Positions 39,662-51,699 of a stretch of 64,000 nucleotides of DNA are shown one piece after another. A model generated the notes under the pieces. That model was not told the DNA's origin. It did not search any database and worked only from the letters and a program-made list of their open reading frames with translations. Source of the stretch: Monocercomonoides exilis (Eukaryota; Preaxostyla; Oxymonadida; Polymastigidae); contig LSRY02000023.1 of NCBI GenBank assembly GCA_001643675.2, forward strand, positions 1,217,001 to 1,281,000, given 5' to 3'. Position 1 is the stretch's first letter. Each line of letters opens with the position of its first letter. The position numbers and the translations under genes were made by a program.

Positions 39662-39692
<31 letters not shown>

Positions 39693-42600
39693 TCTCACCT
39701 TCCTCTTCTCCTTCTGCTCAGTCTGCTTTGAAGCCAACTCTCTGTTCATCGTCTCAAATGCAACTGGGCCAAGAATTAACACCATCTTCTTCTTCCTCTT
39801 CTTCTTCTCTTTCATCATCATCATCTTCTTCAAATGTTCCATCTTTCATTGATGCCACAACTGCTTCTTTGCTTGGCAATGTGGATGGAATGTTGACTGA
39901 AGAAATGTTAGCTTCTCTTTCTCAATCAAAAGCACTTCAGAATCTTCATCCTCAGCCTGTTATTCTTCCTCCTTCTGCTTCTTCTTCTTCTTCTTCTTCT
40001 TCTTCTTCTTCTTCTTCTTCTTCAGTCACTCGTCCTTCATCTGTCTTCTCTTCATCTGCCTCTTCTTCCTCTTCCTCCTCCTTCTCCAAAGAGTATGCTG
40101 AATATTCACTCGATGAGTCAGCTTCTGAACTGTCTGAAGAAAGCAATGCTTCTTCTTCTCCTTCTTCTCCTTCCTCCTCTTCTCCATCATCTTCTCCATC
40201 TTCCTCTTCCTCCTCTTCCTCTTCCTCTCAGTTCAGTTTGGCTTCAATTGAACTCTCGCCTTCGATGGACAAAAGCATCATGAATGAGAAAGATGGGCAG
40301 ATAATAACGTCATCACAGTACAATTATCTTGACTCGAAGGAAGAAAGAATGCGGAAGTTGGAGGCAGACGAGGCAATGAGGAGGAAAAGAGATGCGATTT
40401 TGCATGACACGTTGGAGAGGCAGCAACATAAACACATTCGAATGCGTAAGCACAGAAATGCACACAGAAGGAATGGGCAATACATTCATCATTATCCTCA
40501 TCATCGACGCCATCTTCATCATCTTCATCGTCCTCTTCTTCATCCTCATCATCATCCTCATCATCCTCCATGCAATGAAGACCAAAAGAGTGTCAGCAGC
40601 AGAAGCCAGCACACATCACACAGCAGTTCTCGGCACAGCTCCTTGTTGAATGCACCTTTAAGTGGCCATTCACAAGCACAGTCGCCAACATACTCTCTTT
40701 CTCACTCTCTGTCTCATTCCTCTGTCAATTCAGCTGCTCATTCGCCTTTGTACTCCCCTGCTCATTCATTGACTCATTCCTTGTCTCATTCAAGCGCACA
40801 CTCAATCTGCCTTTCTCAATCACCACATTCAATGAACAATGAACAGAATATAATCAGCACACAAAATGAGACTGTTAAATCTGCAAAGAAGCAGAGGTCA
40901 CCAATCAATGAGGTGAAAGGGAAGATGGAGAAGGATAAGAACATCACATTCACAGAAGATAAGAGAGACACAAAGATGGTTGGGGCATATTCTCATGTTC
41001 CTGTGAGTGGAGAGGAGAAAGAGAAAGAGAAAGAGAACAAAGGAGAAACACACAAATACATTACAATGAATGGGAGGAGCAAGAAGAATTCGGATGTCAA
41101 TGGGAAATCTGTTGAATCAGAACAGACACAGCTGACGCAGATGAAGAATCAGCACGCACATTATCATGTGCATTGTCATAGACACACCAGAACAAATGAT
41201 GAAGACAATCAAACAGGGAAACAACATCAGATAGGAGAAGAAGGAAGAGAAGAAGAAGAAGGAAGAGAAGGAAAAGCATCACGTATTGCTTTGTCTTTGA
41301 GTGACAAGAAGGATAGAATGAATCTGAACAGTTCTGTTGGCTCTTCTTCTTCTCGTGTTTCTCTTTCTTCACATAATTCACATAATTCATCAAATACAAA
41401 GCATCCTGTTGATTCCATTCAATCACGCAATTCCAGTCAAACCAGCAGTATGTCTGTTCATAAGAATCAAAAAGATCAGCAGTATAAGTTTAAGCATCAG
41501 CATCAATCTAAACATCATAGCAATAGTAGAAGCATAAGTGTTAGCACAAGTGAAAGTAGAAGCAGAAGTTCGAGTAGAAGTGGAAGTAGAAGTGAAAGCA
41601 GCAGTTGTGATGAAAGCAGTGTGTTTCACTCACACTCTTCTCATCTTCCTCATCAGCACATTCATAGCCATCGTCATCAACAACATTATAAACGTGAACA
41701 TGATAATGAAAAGAATGATGAACAAGATGATCAGCATAATCATAACACCCTTCTTCCTCTTCCTCTTTCTCGTCATCATCATCATCATCCTCATCGTCGT
41801 CTTCATCATCATCGCAATGGTCTTCATCTTCGCCATCATCCAATCAGCAGCAAGCAGAGAAGGATATATGCAGAGCCACAATCGCTGGCAGAGACGATGA
41901 AGCTGATGGAGTTGGATGCGAAGAGGAAAGAGAAGGAGAGAGAGAAGAAGAGGAAGGAAGAGGAAGAGGAAGAGAAGAGGAGGTTGGAGAAGTTGGAAGA
42001 GGAGAGAAAGAGAGAGAGAGAAGAAAGGAAGAAAGCAGGGGAAGAAGATGGAGAAGAAGACGAATATGAAGATGAAGAAGAAGCAGAAGAATATGACGAA
42101 GAATATGAAGAGGGAATTGAAATTGAAGAAGGAGATGGAGAAGGAGAAGAAGATGATGATGATGTTCAATTTGGTGAAGAACTCAACAAAACGCATCCAA
42201 TTCTCAAAGCAGAAGAAGATGAATCAGCTAGTTCTTCATTTGTGTTAGTCTCTCATTCGTCATCTTCTTCCTCTTCTTCTTCTTCTTCTATTTCTTCTAT
42301 TTCTTCCTCCTCCTCTGCCGTTTCTTCCTCTTCCGTTTCTTCTTCTCCACCATCCCATTCCCCCAACCAACCCCATCTTCTTCATCTTCTCCTTCCAGAA
42401 AGCACTCATTCTTCTCCCGTCATCTCCAGCGAACATAATTCTTCTCTCTTTCTGAATGAAACTAAGTTCCCGATGTTTGTCCAGCCACTGCATGCTTCTT
42501 ATGCCTCTTCTCATCCATCTGACAGAAAAGACAGCATTTCTGATGATTCTGATGATTTTGAAACTTCTTCTCAAAGCAGCTATTTTGAGAAGGAAGATGA

Positions 42601-44380
42601 TGATGAATCACTTTTGTTTGTGAATGATAGCAACATTGCTAATGCTAATGGGAATGCTTCTTCTTCCTCTTCCTCTTCCTCTTCCTCTTCCTCTTCTATT
42701 ACAAGTAGCTCATTTCATCCTCTTCCTCATTCTCTATCTCAATCCAAACCTACTTCCAACACTCAATTTATTCCTCAAAACAGCCAAATGCAACAAAAAC
42801 ATGAGCCATCTTCATTTTCTTCTGATATTTCTTCTCTTTCCTCTTCCTCCTCTCCTTCTTCCCCTTCTTTTTCTCCTCCTTCTTCTCCTCTTCCTTCTTC
42901 TCCTTCTTCCACCTCAACTCCTCAACTTCCTTCTTCTCTTCCTCCTTCTGATATTTCTGATAGCGATGCTTTTACTGTTGCTGTCCCTTCCTCTTTCTCT
43001 CCTTCATCTTCTTCTTCCTCTTCTGCTTCTTCTGATTATGAGGAAGATGAAGATGAAGAAAGTGATGATGAAGAGGAGGAGGAGGAAGAAGAAGAAGAAG
43101 AGGAAGAAGAAGAGGATGATGAAGACAACGATGATTATGTTATTTCTTCTCCTCCTTGTTCTCCATCTTCTCCATCTTCCCCTGATTCTTCTTCCTCCTC
43201 CTCCTCTCCAACACCTTCTTTTCTCCCTCTCCCTCGCTCTTATTCTGCCTTCCCTCCTCTTCAACGAGCATTCAATCCTCAAAAATCGAGTGTTTCTTCT
43301 TCTTCTTCCACCTCTTCTTCCACCTCTTCTTCTTCTTCTTCAATCAACCCTTCTTTTGAGAGTCAAAAGTATTCTCTTCACATTCATCCACAACAATATC
43401 AGTACAATCAGCAATTTAGCCAACAGAAATATAATCCGTTTAATCATCTAAATCAACTGAATCAACAGAATAATCAAAATAAACAGCAGAATAAACAGCA
43501 GAATAAGCAGATGATCCAACTGCAGATACCAAAACGAGCACAAATTGATCCTTCGCTCTATTTCACTCAGCACGAAGAGAGTTTTGGATGGAGAATGAAG
43601 ATTAACAATTCATCATCATCTTCATCTTCCTCCTCCTCTCCTTCTCCTTCTCCTTCTCCTTCTTCTCCTTCTTCCTCTTCTCCCTCTTCTCCCTCTTCCT
43701 CTCCTTCATCAACATCATCATCTTCTTCTTCTTCTCTTTCTCTCCATCAGATGCAGATGAAAGAGAAGACTCCTCAAAAGGAGAAGAAGAAAAGCCCATT
43801 TTGTGGCATTTCTGCTGTCGTCGATGCTGCTCCTATGCAAAATCATTCTTCTTCTTCTTCTTCCTCTTCTTCTTCTTCTAATTCTTCCTCTTCCTCTTCC
43901 TCTTCTTCCTCTAATTCTTCTTCTTTCTCTCTCTTCTCTTCTGTCCAGCCAAAAGTGACTGCCATTCGCAATCACATTGTTCAGTCTTTTCAGCCTTTCT
44001 CTTCTCATTTCTCATCTGACAACTCTGAAACAACCAAACAATCTTCTCCTCTTCCTCATTCTGATTCAAATTCTTCTTCTTCTTCTTTATCTTCCTCTTC
44101 TTCTTCAATTTCTTCATCATCATCTTCTTCTACCATTGCTAAGCAACAAGATATTTCCTTCCCTCTTTCGATTCCTCTTCCTCCTGCTCCTCCTCTTATT
44201 CATGGCCCATCTCCTTCTTCTTCCTCCTCTCCTTCCTCCTCTCCTTCTCCTTCTCCATCCAATTCTAATTCAACTGATTATATCTCTTCTAATACCTCGT
44301 CTTCTAAGCAGACGCACACCCATCTCAGTGTCAATGCTGCTCCTTGGTTTCCTTCCAAAAAGAGACAACAACAAATTTAG
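35654..44380 (+). CDS. Cyclin-box protein with giant low-complexity tail
   Basis: Exons 35654-35956, 36020-36115 and 36170-44380 (introns 63 and 54 nt) give 2,869 residues; a second in-frame ATG at 35678 is an alternative start. Residues about 85-200 look like one cyclin box of the PHO80-like type: HLTNMYEYFRLDEE, then LFLTALVTFTRYTRI, VIFAGNYF (where these cyclins have ASKYF) and IDSKTIARAAKL followed by ITLGFSLFF. Such cyclins bind and direct a CDK; the partner here is unknown. The rest is largely disordered: Lys/Glu-rich, Gln-rich, long Ser runs, His-rich stretches (about 40490-40570 and 41775-41840), an Arg/Ser patch (SRSRSSSRSGSRSESSS) and an acidic run near 43065-43130. The intron 2 boundary (GTTATT...AAAG) was chosen to keep the cyclin frame and is less certain. 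The tail could be partly misassembled because of its triplet repeats. Confidence 0.78.
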
Positions 44381-45386
44381 AATTATTTTTCTTTATTTTT
44401 CTTTTTTCTTTTTTCTTTTTTATTTTTTATTTTTAATTTTCATTTTATTCTTTTATTTTTTGAATTTTTATTTTGGTATATTGAAGTTATTTCAATAAGG
44501 TTATTAAAAATTATTTTTTTTTTTTTTTATTTCTTCTTAATTTTGTATTTGGAGTGTTATCTGAATGTTCAATCTTGTTTTTTTCGAATTCAAGTATTTA
44601 TTGATTTTTTTAGTTAATTTTTTATTTTATTTTATTTTTATAAAATTAAAGGTATTTTTTATTTATTTTATGTGAAGTTTTATTCGTAGTTATTTATCCT
44701 TTTGTGTTTTTTTTTTTTTTGTTTATTTTTGATACATTGTGATTTTTATTTCGAAAATATTATGTAAAGATTTCTGTTTTTGATAATAATTTTAAATTGA
44801 TTTTATTCTCTTTCTTTTGAAATTTAGTTTAACTTCGTTTCTAATTTATTAATGTTAAGTCTTTACTCTTTTCCTTTCTTCTTTCTTTCTTTCTTTCTTT
44901 CTCTTTCTTTCTTTCTCTTTCTTTCTTTCTTTCTTTCTTAAAAATTAAAATTTGTTGTTGCTGTTTTATGGTTATTTTTGTTGATGTTCTTTACAAGTTT
45001 TATTTTGTTGGTTTATACATTATGCTATCCATCTGCACATCAAATAGTTTTATGTTTGTTATTCTGATGCAATGCATCCACTATTTATTTGCGTGTATAT
45101 ATGTTTCCATAAGAACTTCATTATGCATGCATGATATATTTCTCTTTGTTGCGTATAGTTTGTGCGTTTGCAATCGTAGTAATTTTAACATATCTAAATT
45201 CTGTAAACCAATTCATTAGTTTTTTGTAAGTCTTTCGTGTTTTAAGCAGGTTATTCCTGCTAAATCGCTTTTTTCACGCTTCGTTGCATTTTGATTTCTC
45301 CGGTTTTGTTTTGTTCGTATCGTCTTGCACTCGCAAAGACAACTTGCGTTATCGATCACATACATAATTGCGTGTCGTGTTTTTTC
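44381..45386. other. AT-rich spacer
   Basis: T-rich runs and a CTTT repeat (44872-44939); no gene seen. It separates the 3' end of the cyclin-box gene from the start of DNAI2. Confidence 0.7.
44872..44939. repeat. CTTT microsatellite
   Basis: Tandem CTTT units with two CTCTTT interruptions. Confidence 0.9.
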
Positions 45387-48280
45387 ATGAATGTTTTTTT
45401 TCAATATTTTCGAAAGCGAAAGGAATTCGGTATAACAACAAATAATCTTTCTTAAAAAATTTTTAATTCTCTATTGATTATAATTTGCATAATGTTAAAT
45501 AAATAATTCAAGGCCGTCCTTGCCATTTTTCTGAAAGTGGGCCATTTCTTCTTTTCGAATCGAAACCTGATCCAAAGAAAAAGGCCAAATATCAAACCCC
45601 TCCAACAATAGATGTTGGAGTCCAATGCCAGCCTGATTTAAGTGAGCATGATGTAAACACTGAAAGATCAATTCTTGTTCACACAGGCATGAATCATGTG
45701 GAAGGAGGATGGCCAAAAGATATTGATCCAAATGAACTTGACCACATTGCGATGTTTAGAAGAAAAGTTTTGATAGGATCTTCAATGTTTCATCCGAATA
45801 ATCAATATTATTTTTATTTTTTTAAAAGGTTGAAAGAGATGAATCTTATACTGGGCAAATACTTTCTAAATCCAGAGAGATGTCCAAATTCCTTGCTCAA
45901 AACGTTTCATTGGATATATATCAGAGATATTTTTCTGATTATACAAGTGATTATACTGCTGAAACTCCTCGAATGCAAGCGTTAACTTCGATTAGGTTTT
46001 ATTAATGAATTACTCTAAATTTTTTCGAAAAAAATTTTTTTGTTGTTGTCAATTACTAACTAATTTAAACAGAGATCCAGATTCGAAAATTTCCAGGTGG
46101 GTTTCTGGAACGTCATGGCATCCTGATGAGCCAAACATCGTTGCTGTGTCATATGAATCACTACCAATGCAAACATCTACACCCCATACACCAGTCTGCA
46201 GTTATGTCTGGGATTTACAGAATTTGTCAACTCCGCTGGTTTGATTGTTCTTAAAGGAAGATTATTTGTTTTTATTTATTACTCAATATTTATTCGTCAT
46301 TTAGTATACCATGACACCTGCATCTTTATTGTGTTGCTTGGCATTCAATCCAAAGGATTCACATGTCATTGTGGGTGGCTGTTACAACGGCTTAATATGT
46401 TTGATTTATTTGTCATTTGTTGTTCTGATTGTTTTATTTTTGTCATCAAAAAATTGTCTTATTTAATCATCTTCCTCTCTCTCTCTCTTTCTATCTATCT
46501 ATCTATCTATCTCTCTCTCTCTCTCTCTTTTTTTTTTTTCGATGCCTCTTTCACATTCACCCCATCTTTTTCTATCAGCATTCTGGGATCTCCGCAAGAA
46601 GGAGACCACGCCTCTGGAGTCCTCGCCGATCGAGCGCTGTCACCACGACCCTGTCACACAAGTGGTGTGGGTGCAGTCGAAGACAGGGACAGAATGTGTC
46701 TCTCTTTCAACAGACTCGGCGGTGATGTGGTGGGACATTCGGAAAGTGTCCGAGCCGATCGACACGATGGAAGTGCTGAACACAACCGACGGGCAGAAGC
46801 TGGGGCCAACTGCTGTCGATTACGACCCGGCTTTTGGGGTATGAGTGAAATTGTTACTGAGATGTGAAAGAAGGAAAAGAGAATGTATTGTTTAGTTTTT
46901 GAAATCAAATTAAATTACCATAAATAAAAGTATTTCTTTTTATTATTGTTTTCAATATTCATTCTCTTTCTTCTTCTTCTTCCTCTTCTTCTTCTTCTTT
47001 CCAACAGCCCTCCAACTTCCTCGTTGGCACCGAGCAAGGTCTCATCGTCTCCTGCAACCGGAAAGCGAAGACAACTACAGAGCGTCTCTCACACCCGTAC
47101 ATCGGGCACATCGGCCCTGTCTACTCCATCCAGCGCAACCCAGCCGACGCGCGCTTCTTCCTCTCCACAGGCGACGTGGCTGCGCGTGTGTGGGCGTCGG
47201 GGCTGCACCACACGCCCATCCTCACTCCGTCTTACGACTCGCAGTTCGTCACGTGTGGCAGATGGTCTCCGACTCGCCCTTCACTCGCGATGGTCGGTAC
47301 ATCCAGTGGGGCAGTCGGTGTGTGGGATGTACTTGCCCAGCAGAAGGTGCTGACTGCACAGATCACAGAGAGCGTGTCGTTTGGGCTGGTGACGCTCGAA
47401 ATGCACAGCTCGGGGAGATGGATGGCCACGGGGACGACTGATGGATCAGGTATGTTGTTGAAGATAATGAAATGAAATGAAATAAAATATGAAAAAAAAA
47501 GAAGTGATTGTTTATTGTACTCATTTTTTTCATTGAACTGATTGGGGTTTTATTTTTTGAAAATCATTCAATATTACCTGTATCATTTAAACATTTCTCT
47601 TTCTTCGTCCTTCTCCTTTATTCCCTCTTATTCCAGTCTACATCCACGAACTGTCCGACTCTCTGTGCATTCCCAAGGCAAACGAGAAAGCTGAGCTTGT
47701 GGAGTCACTCGAGAGAGAAGTGCAGAGAGAAAAGGACATCGCCCCAAAACTCAGAGAAATCCTGGCAAATGGCGAGCGGCAGGCGAAGCTGTTCCAATCG
47801 TCTGTCGCTTTTGATTCTGCTACAAGCGCATCTTCTTCTTCTTCTTCTTCTTCTTCCACTTCTTCATCAACTTCCTCCTCCTCTTCATCGTCTTCTTCTT
47901 CTTCACCTGGTTCCACTTCTTCAGCAAGTGATGCTCTGTTTACTGGCGTCCCTGCTGTCATTCCTTACTCCAATGTGACTCCTGGAATTGAAGGCATTTC
48001 TGGTTTTCCTATTTCCTCTTCTTCCTCCTCTTCCTCATCCTCATCATCATCATCATCTTCTTCTTCTTCTTCTTTCTCCCAATGGCCCTCAACCTCTGTC
48101 TATGGCCCCGATGCGTTTGCGGCGTATCGAGTGAATGAAGAAGAGATTGCAGCGATTGAAAAGGACTTCTTTGCGAAGATGGAAGAGGCGATGGCTGAAG
48201 AAGAGGAAGACTCAGACGACGAAAGCTTTCTGTCGCAGGGGGACTTCACAATTTCAGAGGATGAAGAACGCACAGGATGA
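45387..48280 (+). CDS. DNAI2: Outer-arm dynein intermediate chain 2 (WD40)
   Basis: Eight exons: 45387-45429, 45513-45766, 45829-45995, 46073-46238, 46305-46398, 46579-46838, 47008-47449 and 47637-48280. Every intron is GT-AG and phases agree, giving 689 residues. DNAI2/IC69 binds dynein heavy chains in the outer dynein arm and is needed for ciliary beating. Recognition is clear: an N-terminal FRKRKEFG, then [78 protein letters not shown] and [13 protein letters not shown], i.e. the WD-repeat propeller in the family order. The start exon is only 43 nt and was found through its match to the conserved N-terminus. The C-terminal tail is longer than in animals because of two long Ser runs (about 47830-47915 and 48010-48075). 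A TACTAAC branch-point-like word lies in intron 3. Confidence 0.92.
46472..46539. repeat. CT / CTAT microsatellite inside a DNAI2 intron
   Basis: Alternating CT runs flank tandem CTAT units, followed by a T run. It lies in the 180-nt intron 46399-46578 and accounts for much of that intron's length. Confidence 0.9.
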
Positions 48281-48943
48281 GAAGGAGTGAAGGAGTGAAG
48301 GAGTGAAGGAGTGAAGGAGAGAAGAGGGGAGTGGGGCTCATTTCATCATTCATTTCATTCAATTCATTCTTGTTGGATTGAGATGCTGTTTTATTTTTAG
48401 AAAGAATTTTTTTTTCATTTTTATTTTTTTATTTATGTTTCTTCTCTTTGTCGAAAAGAAGACATGAAATTTTCTTCATTTTGTGCATATCTTGTTTTAA
48501 CACCTCTCAATGTCTCATTTCAAATGCATCTTTACAAATTGAATTTTTTGATATGTTTCAAGGGAATGAGGAAGGCATTTTTCATACGCGTTTTTAAAAT
48601 TATTTCTGATATTATTGAAAAATAAATACAAAGTTAAAAAGAAAAAGAAGACAGAGCTCATTAACATTTTTCTGATATGTTTACAGAATTTGTTAAAATG
48701 AAGCTAAAAAAGAGGTGAATGAAAGTGAAATCACTCACATTAACGAGATGAAAGCTGGGGAAATGGAATTGTGATAACAGAAGAGCAAAACAGACTCGTG
48801 GATGATAAAATAAGGAAGAGATTACTGTTTTTTCTTTTTAATAAAATTACATAAATTTCAAAAAAGTGACAAATAAAAAGCTAAGTTATAAGAAAAAAAA
48901 TTAAAACTAAGATATGTGTAAAAAGACATTAGAAGATGCATTG
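48281..48943. other. Spacer between convergent genes
   Basis: Starts with five tandem GAAGGAGT-type 8-mers (about 48281-48316), just after the DNAI2 stop; the rest is AT-rich with no gene. Confidence 0.7.
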
Positions 48944-50327
48944 CTACGACTGCGAGTCAGAAGCAGCTGAGGTTTTGTCAGCAGCCGGCTCGGCTGAAAT
49001 GGGTGGTGGTGACTGTGACGGCAATACGGGTTGTTCGGACGTGTCAGATGAGTCAGAAGAGTCAGAGGAAGAGGGCGTGCAAGATGATGACTGTTCAGAA
49101 GATGTGGATGATGATGATGATGCTGTCGAAGATGAAGTTGGCGCTGCATTCAGCTCGTCGTCGAGCACTTCGTCGTCGGGATTTGGAGGATGATCTACAA
49201 AGTCAATCAACCCACCTTCAAATGACAGACCAAATATTTTAATATTCTCAGTGGATGTGATTGATGGAGATGGTGCTGGCATTGGAACTTCCTCTTCTGG
49301 CTCTGAATCTCCTTCTCCTTCGCTATCTTCATCAGCTGCAGATGATCCGCTCTCACTCGTAGCATCGCCTTCTTTCTTTTCTTTTCCTTCCTGTCCTTCT
49401 TTGTTCGCTTCAGCAGATTCTCCTTCATTCTTTCCTCCTTCTGCTGCTTTCTTTTTGTCTCCTTTATTTCCTGAAGCTCTTCCTCGTTTAACGCTTGGTG
49501 CAGTTGGATGAGGTGAATCGCCGCCAGAAAGAAGTGAAGGAACAAGACGTGGCAAAGAACTTTGTTCGTTTTTCTTTTCTTCTTCGCTTTTCTGATCAGT
49601 TGATTGCTCGCCTTTAGCTTTGGCGAGTTGTTTTTCTTTCTGTTTTTTATCTTCCAACACTTTTGCCATCAAAACTTCACGATATCCGCTAGGTACCCTC
49701 TGTGTTCCACTGATTGTGTTCCTTCGTTGCCTTCCACGAGAATCATAACCGCTTGCACCTTTTAAATCAATTGGCACAATTTGTCTAAACTTAGATGGAT
49801 GAAGAATTGTCGAAGATTCTTCCATTTGAAGAGAAGAACGTGGTAAATTAGCTGCAGCTGATGAAGTGGCACGAAGAAATTCTGCTTTTGGATCAAATGG
49901 AACTTGGATCCCATCTCGCTGTCCAGGAACATGAAAAGCAGAACCATACATAAATCCTCCTTGTCCTGGTCGAACCATCATAGATTGAGATCTGCTCGTT
50001 CGAGTTTGTGGAATAAATAGTTCATCAGGGATTGAAGGTGGCGCTGAAATTAAAAGATATGACAAAAATTAATTGTACAAAATGATTTCTTAATATAGAA
50101 AAACCTATTGGGGGCACTCTCTTTGGTTTTTGCTGTGGAAGATGCGTTTGCTCTGTTTTAGCTTGATTTTCCACAGAAATGCTATCTTTCTTTACATCAG
50201 TTTTCATTGCATCTTGAAGGGCTTTATCGAAATTAAATAAAAATTTAAAACAATAAAAAATGAATCATTGATGAAAATTCCAACCATCTATCACTGTAAC
50301 ATCTGCCTTTGCAGGAGTATTAGTCAT
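48944..50327 (-). CDS. Uncharacterised 419-residue protein
   Basis: Three exons, 50285-50327, 50105-50221 and 48944-50043 (introns 63 and 61 nt), in agreeing phases. It starts MTNTPAKADVTVID. The central part (about residues 75-190) is the best conserved-looking segment: PSIPDELFIPQTRTS, GGFMYGSAFHVPGQRDG, FRQIVPIDLKGASGYDS and RVPSGYREVLMAKVLEDKK. It then turns Lys/Glu-rich, with a long acidic/Ser C-terminus containing FGLSFEGGLIDFVDHP. No membrane segment, signal peptide or catalytic motif is seen. I do not recognise the family. It is convergent with DNAI2 and in the same direction as the adjacent MOG1 gene. Confidence 0.8.
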
Positions 50328-50526
50328 CTATTCACGAGTGTGATCTAACCTTAAACGTATTATTTTAGCCCATTATTTGAATTATTAATAAACTTCAAAT
50401 AAAAAATTTTTGCAAAATTCATTGATATATTACAGCGAAACAAATATATAATTGAGATGATTTATTGAAAAATCAAAAATACAAATTGATATTTTTTTCA
50501 ACAAAGAAGAAGAAAACTTGAAATAT

Positions 50527-51644
50527 TTATGAATCAGGCTGGAAAAGAGACATGTCAACAATTTGAAAAGATGAAAGTATATGCCTTATGATTGAAGAAT
50601 ATTCTTCATTAAAAATTTCGTCTTCCACAGTTTGGTAATGTTGTTTCGATGGGTCTTCTGATGCACATTCATCTGTTTCCTTTGATTCTGATTTCTTTTC
50701 TTCTTCAGGTTGAGTTTTTTCTTCTTCTTTTTTTTTCTCAGAACTTGATTGTTGTTGTTCCTGAACAGGCGAGGTTGAAGAAGCGGTTGACGATGATGAA
50801 GCTTTGTCAGATTGCTTCTCTTTGCTTTCTGAAGCTGTGGGATTCAAAAATTTTGGAATGTTAGTTGTTCTGCTTTCTTCAAAAACACCAAAATAAGACT
50901 TGTTTTCTGTAATTGATTTTCCTCCAATCATATGCCCTGGATGCATTTGAGCTGATTTTTGTTCGCAGCCTTCCTTTTTCAAATCGCTCTCCGAAGCCTT
51001 TGGAGGAACTGGAGGTGCTGGGGTTGGAAGTGTATTATTTAATGAGATAAGTATATCGGTGGCAACTTTTGGAAGACGGATAAGAATGTGACAATTGATA
51101 ACATCTCTATCCTTGTGACGGCCCATTGTAGCATTCGCAATAAGCAAAGAAGTGTAAGTGTCGGTGCTTTAAAAACAAATTGCAATGAAAATTATTCAAC
51201 AAAAATGAAATAATGTGATTTTCGATTCAAACTCGAGTCTCGGGCAATATGAATGATCAAGCTCTGCATTATAATGTATTACAATGTTTTCAGCTTGATT
51301 AGCATCGCTAAGATCTTTGTAATGGAATGAAATTGCGTCTTTATCCGCAATTGGAACTGCTTCAAGGATATCAACAACAAAGCTAATGATAATTAAATAG
51401 CTTGCAAAGTAGTGAAGAAAAAATATCTGTCAAACTGCTTCAATTGGTTCGTTGGATGAAGATATATTTCTTGATTATCTGAAGATTAAAATGGAAGAAT
51501 TGAATAATTATAAAGAATGAAGTGGTTGGATTGGTAGAATGATGAAATACCTGGTATAGGTCGTCCTAAAGAAGCATCAACCCATGTTTTAGGTAGTTCG
51601 CACAAAATTGCTCCCCCAAATAACTCTCTTTTTGCAAATTCCAT
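50527..51644 (-). CDS. MOG1: MOG1 / RANGRF-type Ran-binding protein
   Basis: Exons 51551-51644, 51436-51478, 51233-51382 and 50527-51166 (introns 72, 53 and 66 nt) give 308 residues from ATG 51642-51644. MOG1 binds Ran, promotes nucleotide release and supports nuclear transport. The family pattern is visible: ELFGGAILCELP near the N-terminus, the next segment PIPDNQEIYLHPTNQ (spanning intron 1), DILEAVPIADKDA, ISFHYKDLSDANQAEN, a strand-rich LIRLPKVATDILISLN, and a C-terminal helix ILSSFQIVDMSLF. It is longer than typical MOG1 (about 190-220 residues) because a Ser/Glu/Lys-rich insert of roughly 110 residues sits before the last helix. It diverges from DUS3 over 55 bp. Confidence 0.85.
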
Positions 51645-51699
51645 AATAATGATCAACAAAAAGTTTTTGATCAAACAGTACCCATCAGTATATTTTAGA
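51645..51699. promoter_or_regulatory. 55-bp divergent promoter, MOG1 / DUS3
   Basis: Distance between the MOG1 ATG and the preferred DUS3 ATG. If the earlier in-frame ATG at 51649 were used for DUS3, the gap would be only 4 bp. No motif is assigned. Confidence 0.5.

Noticed and set aside
38391-39731. Many long ORFs on both strands in the serine/acid-rich regions (also 22000-34500 and 41000-44400)
   Set aside because: Triplet repeats open all frames at once; these are shadows of the two giant genes.
45495-45731. Minus-strand ORF overlapping DNAI2 exon 2
   Set aside because: Antisense to a clearly conserved exon.
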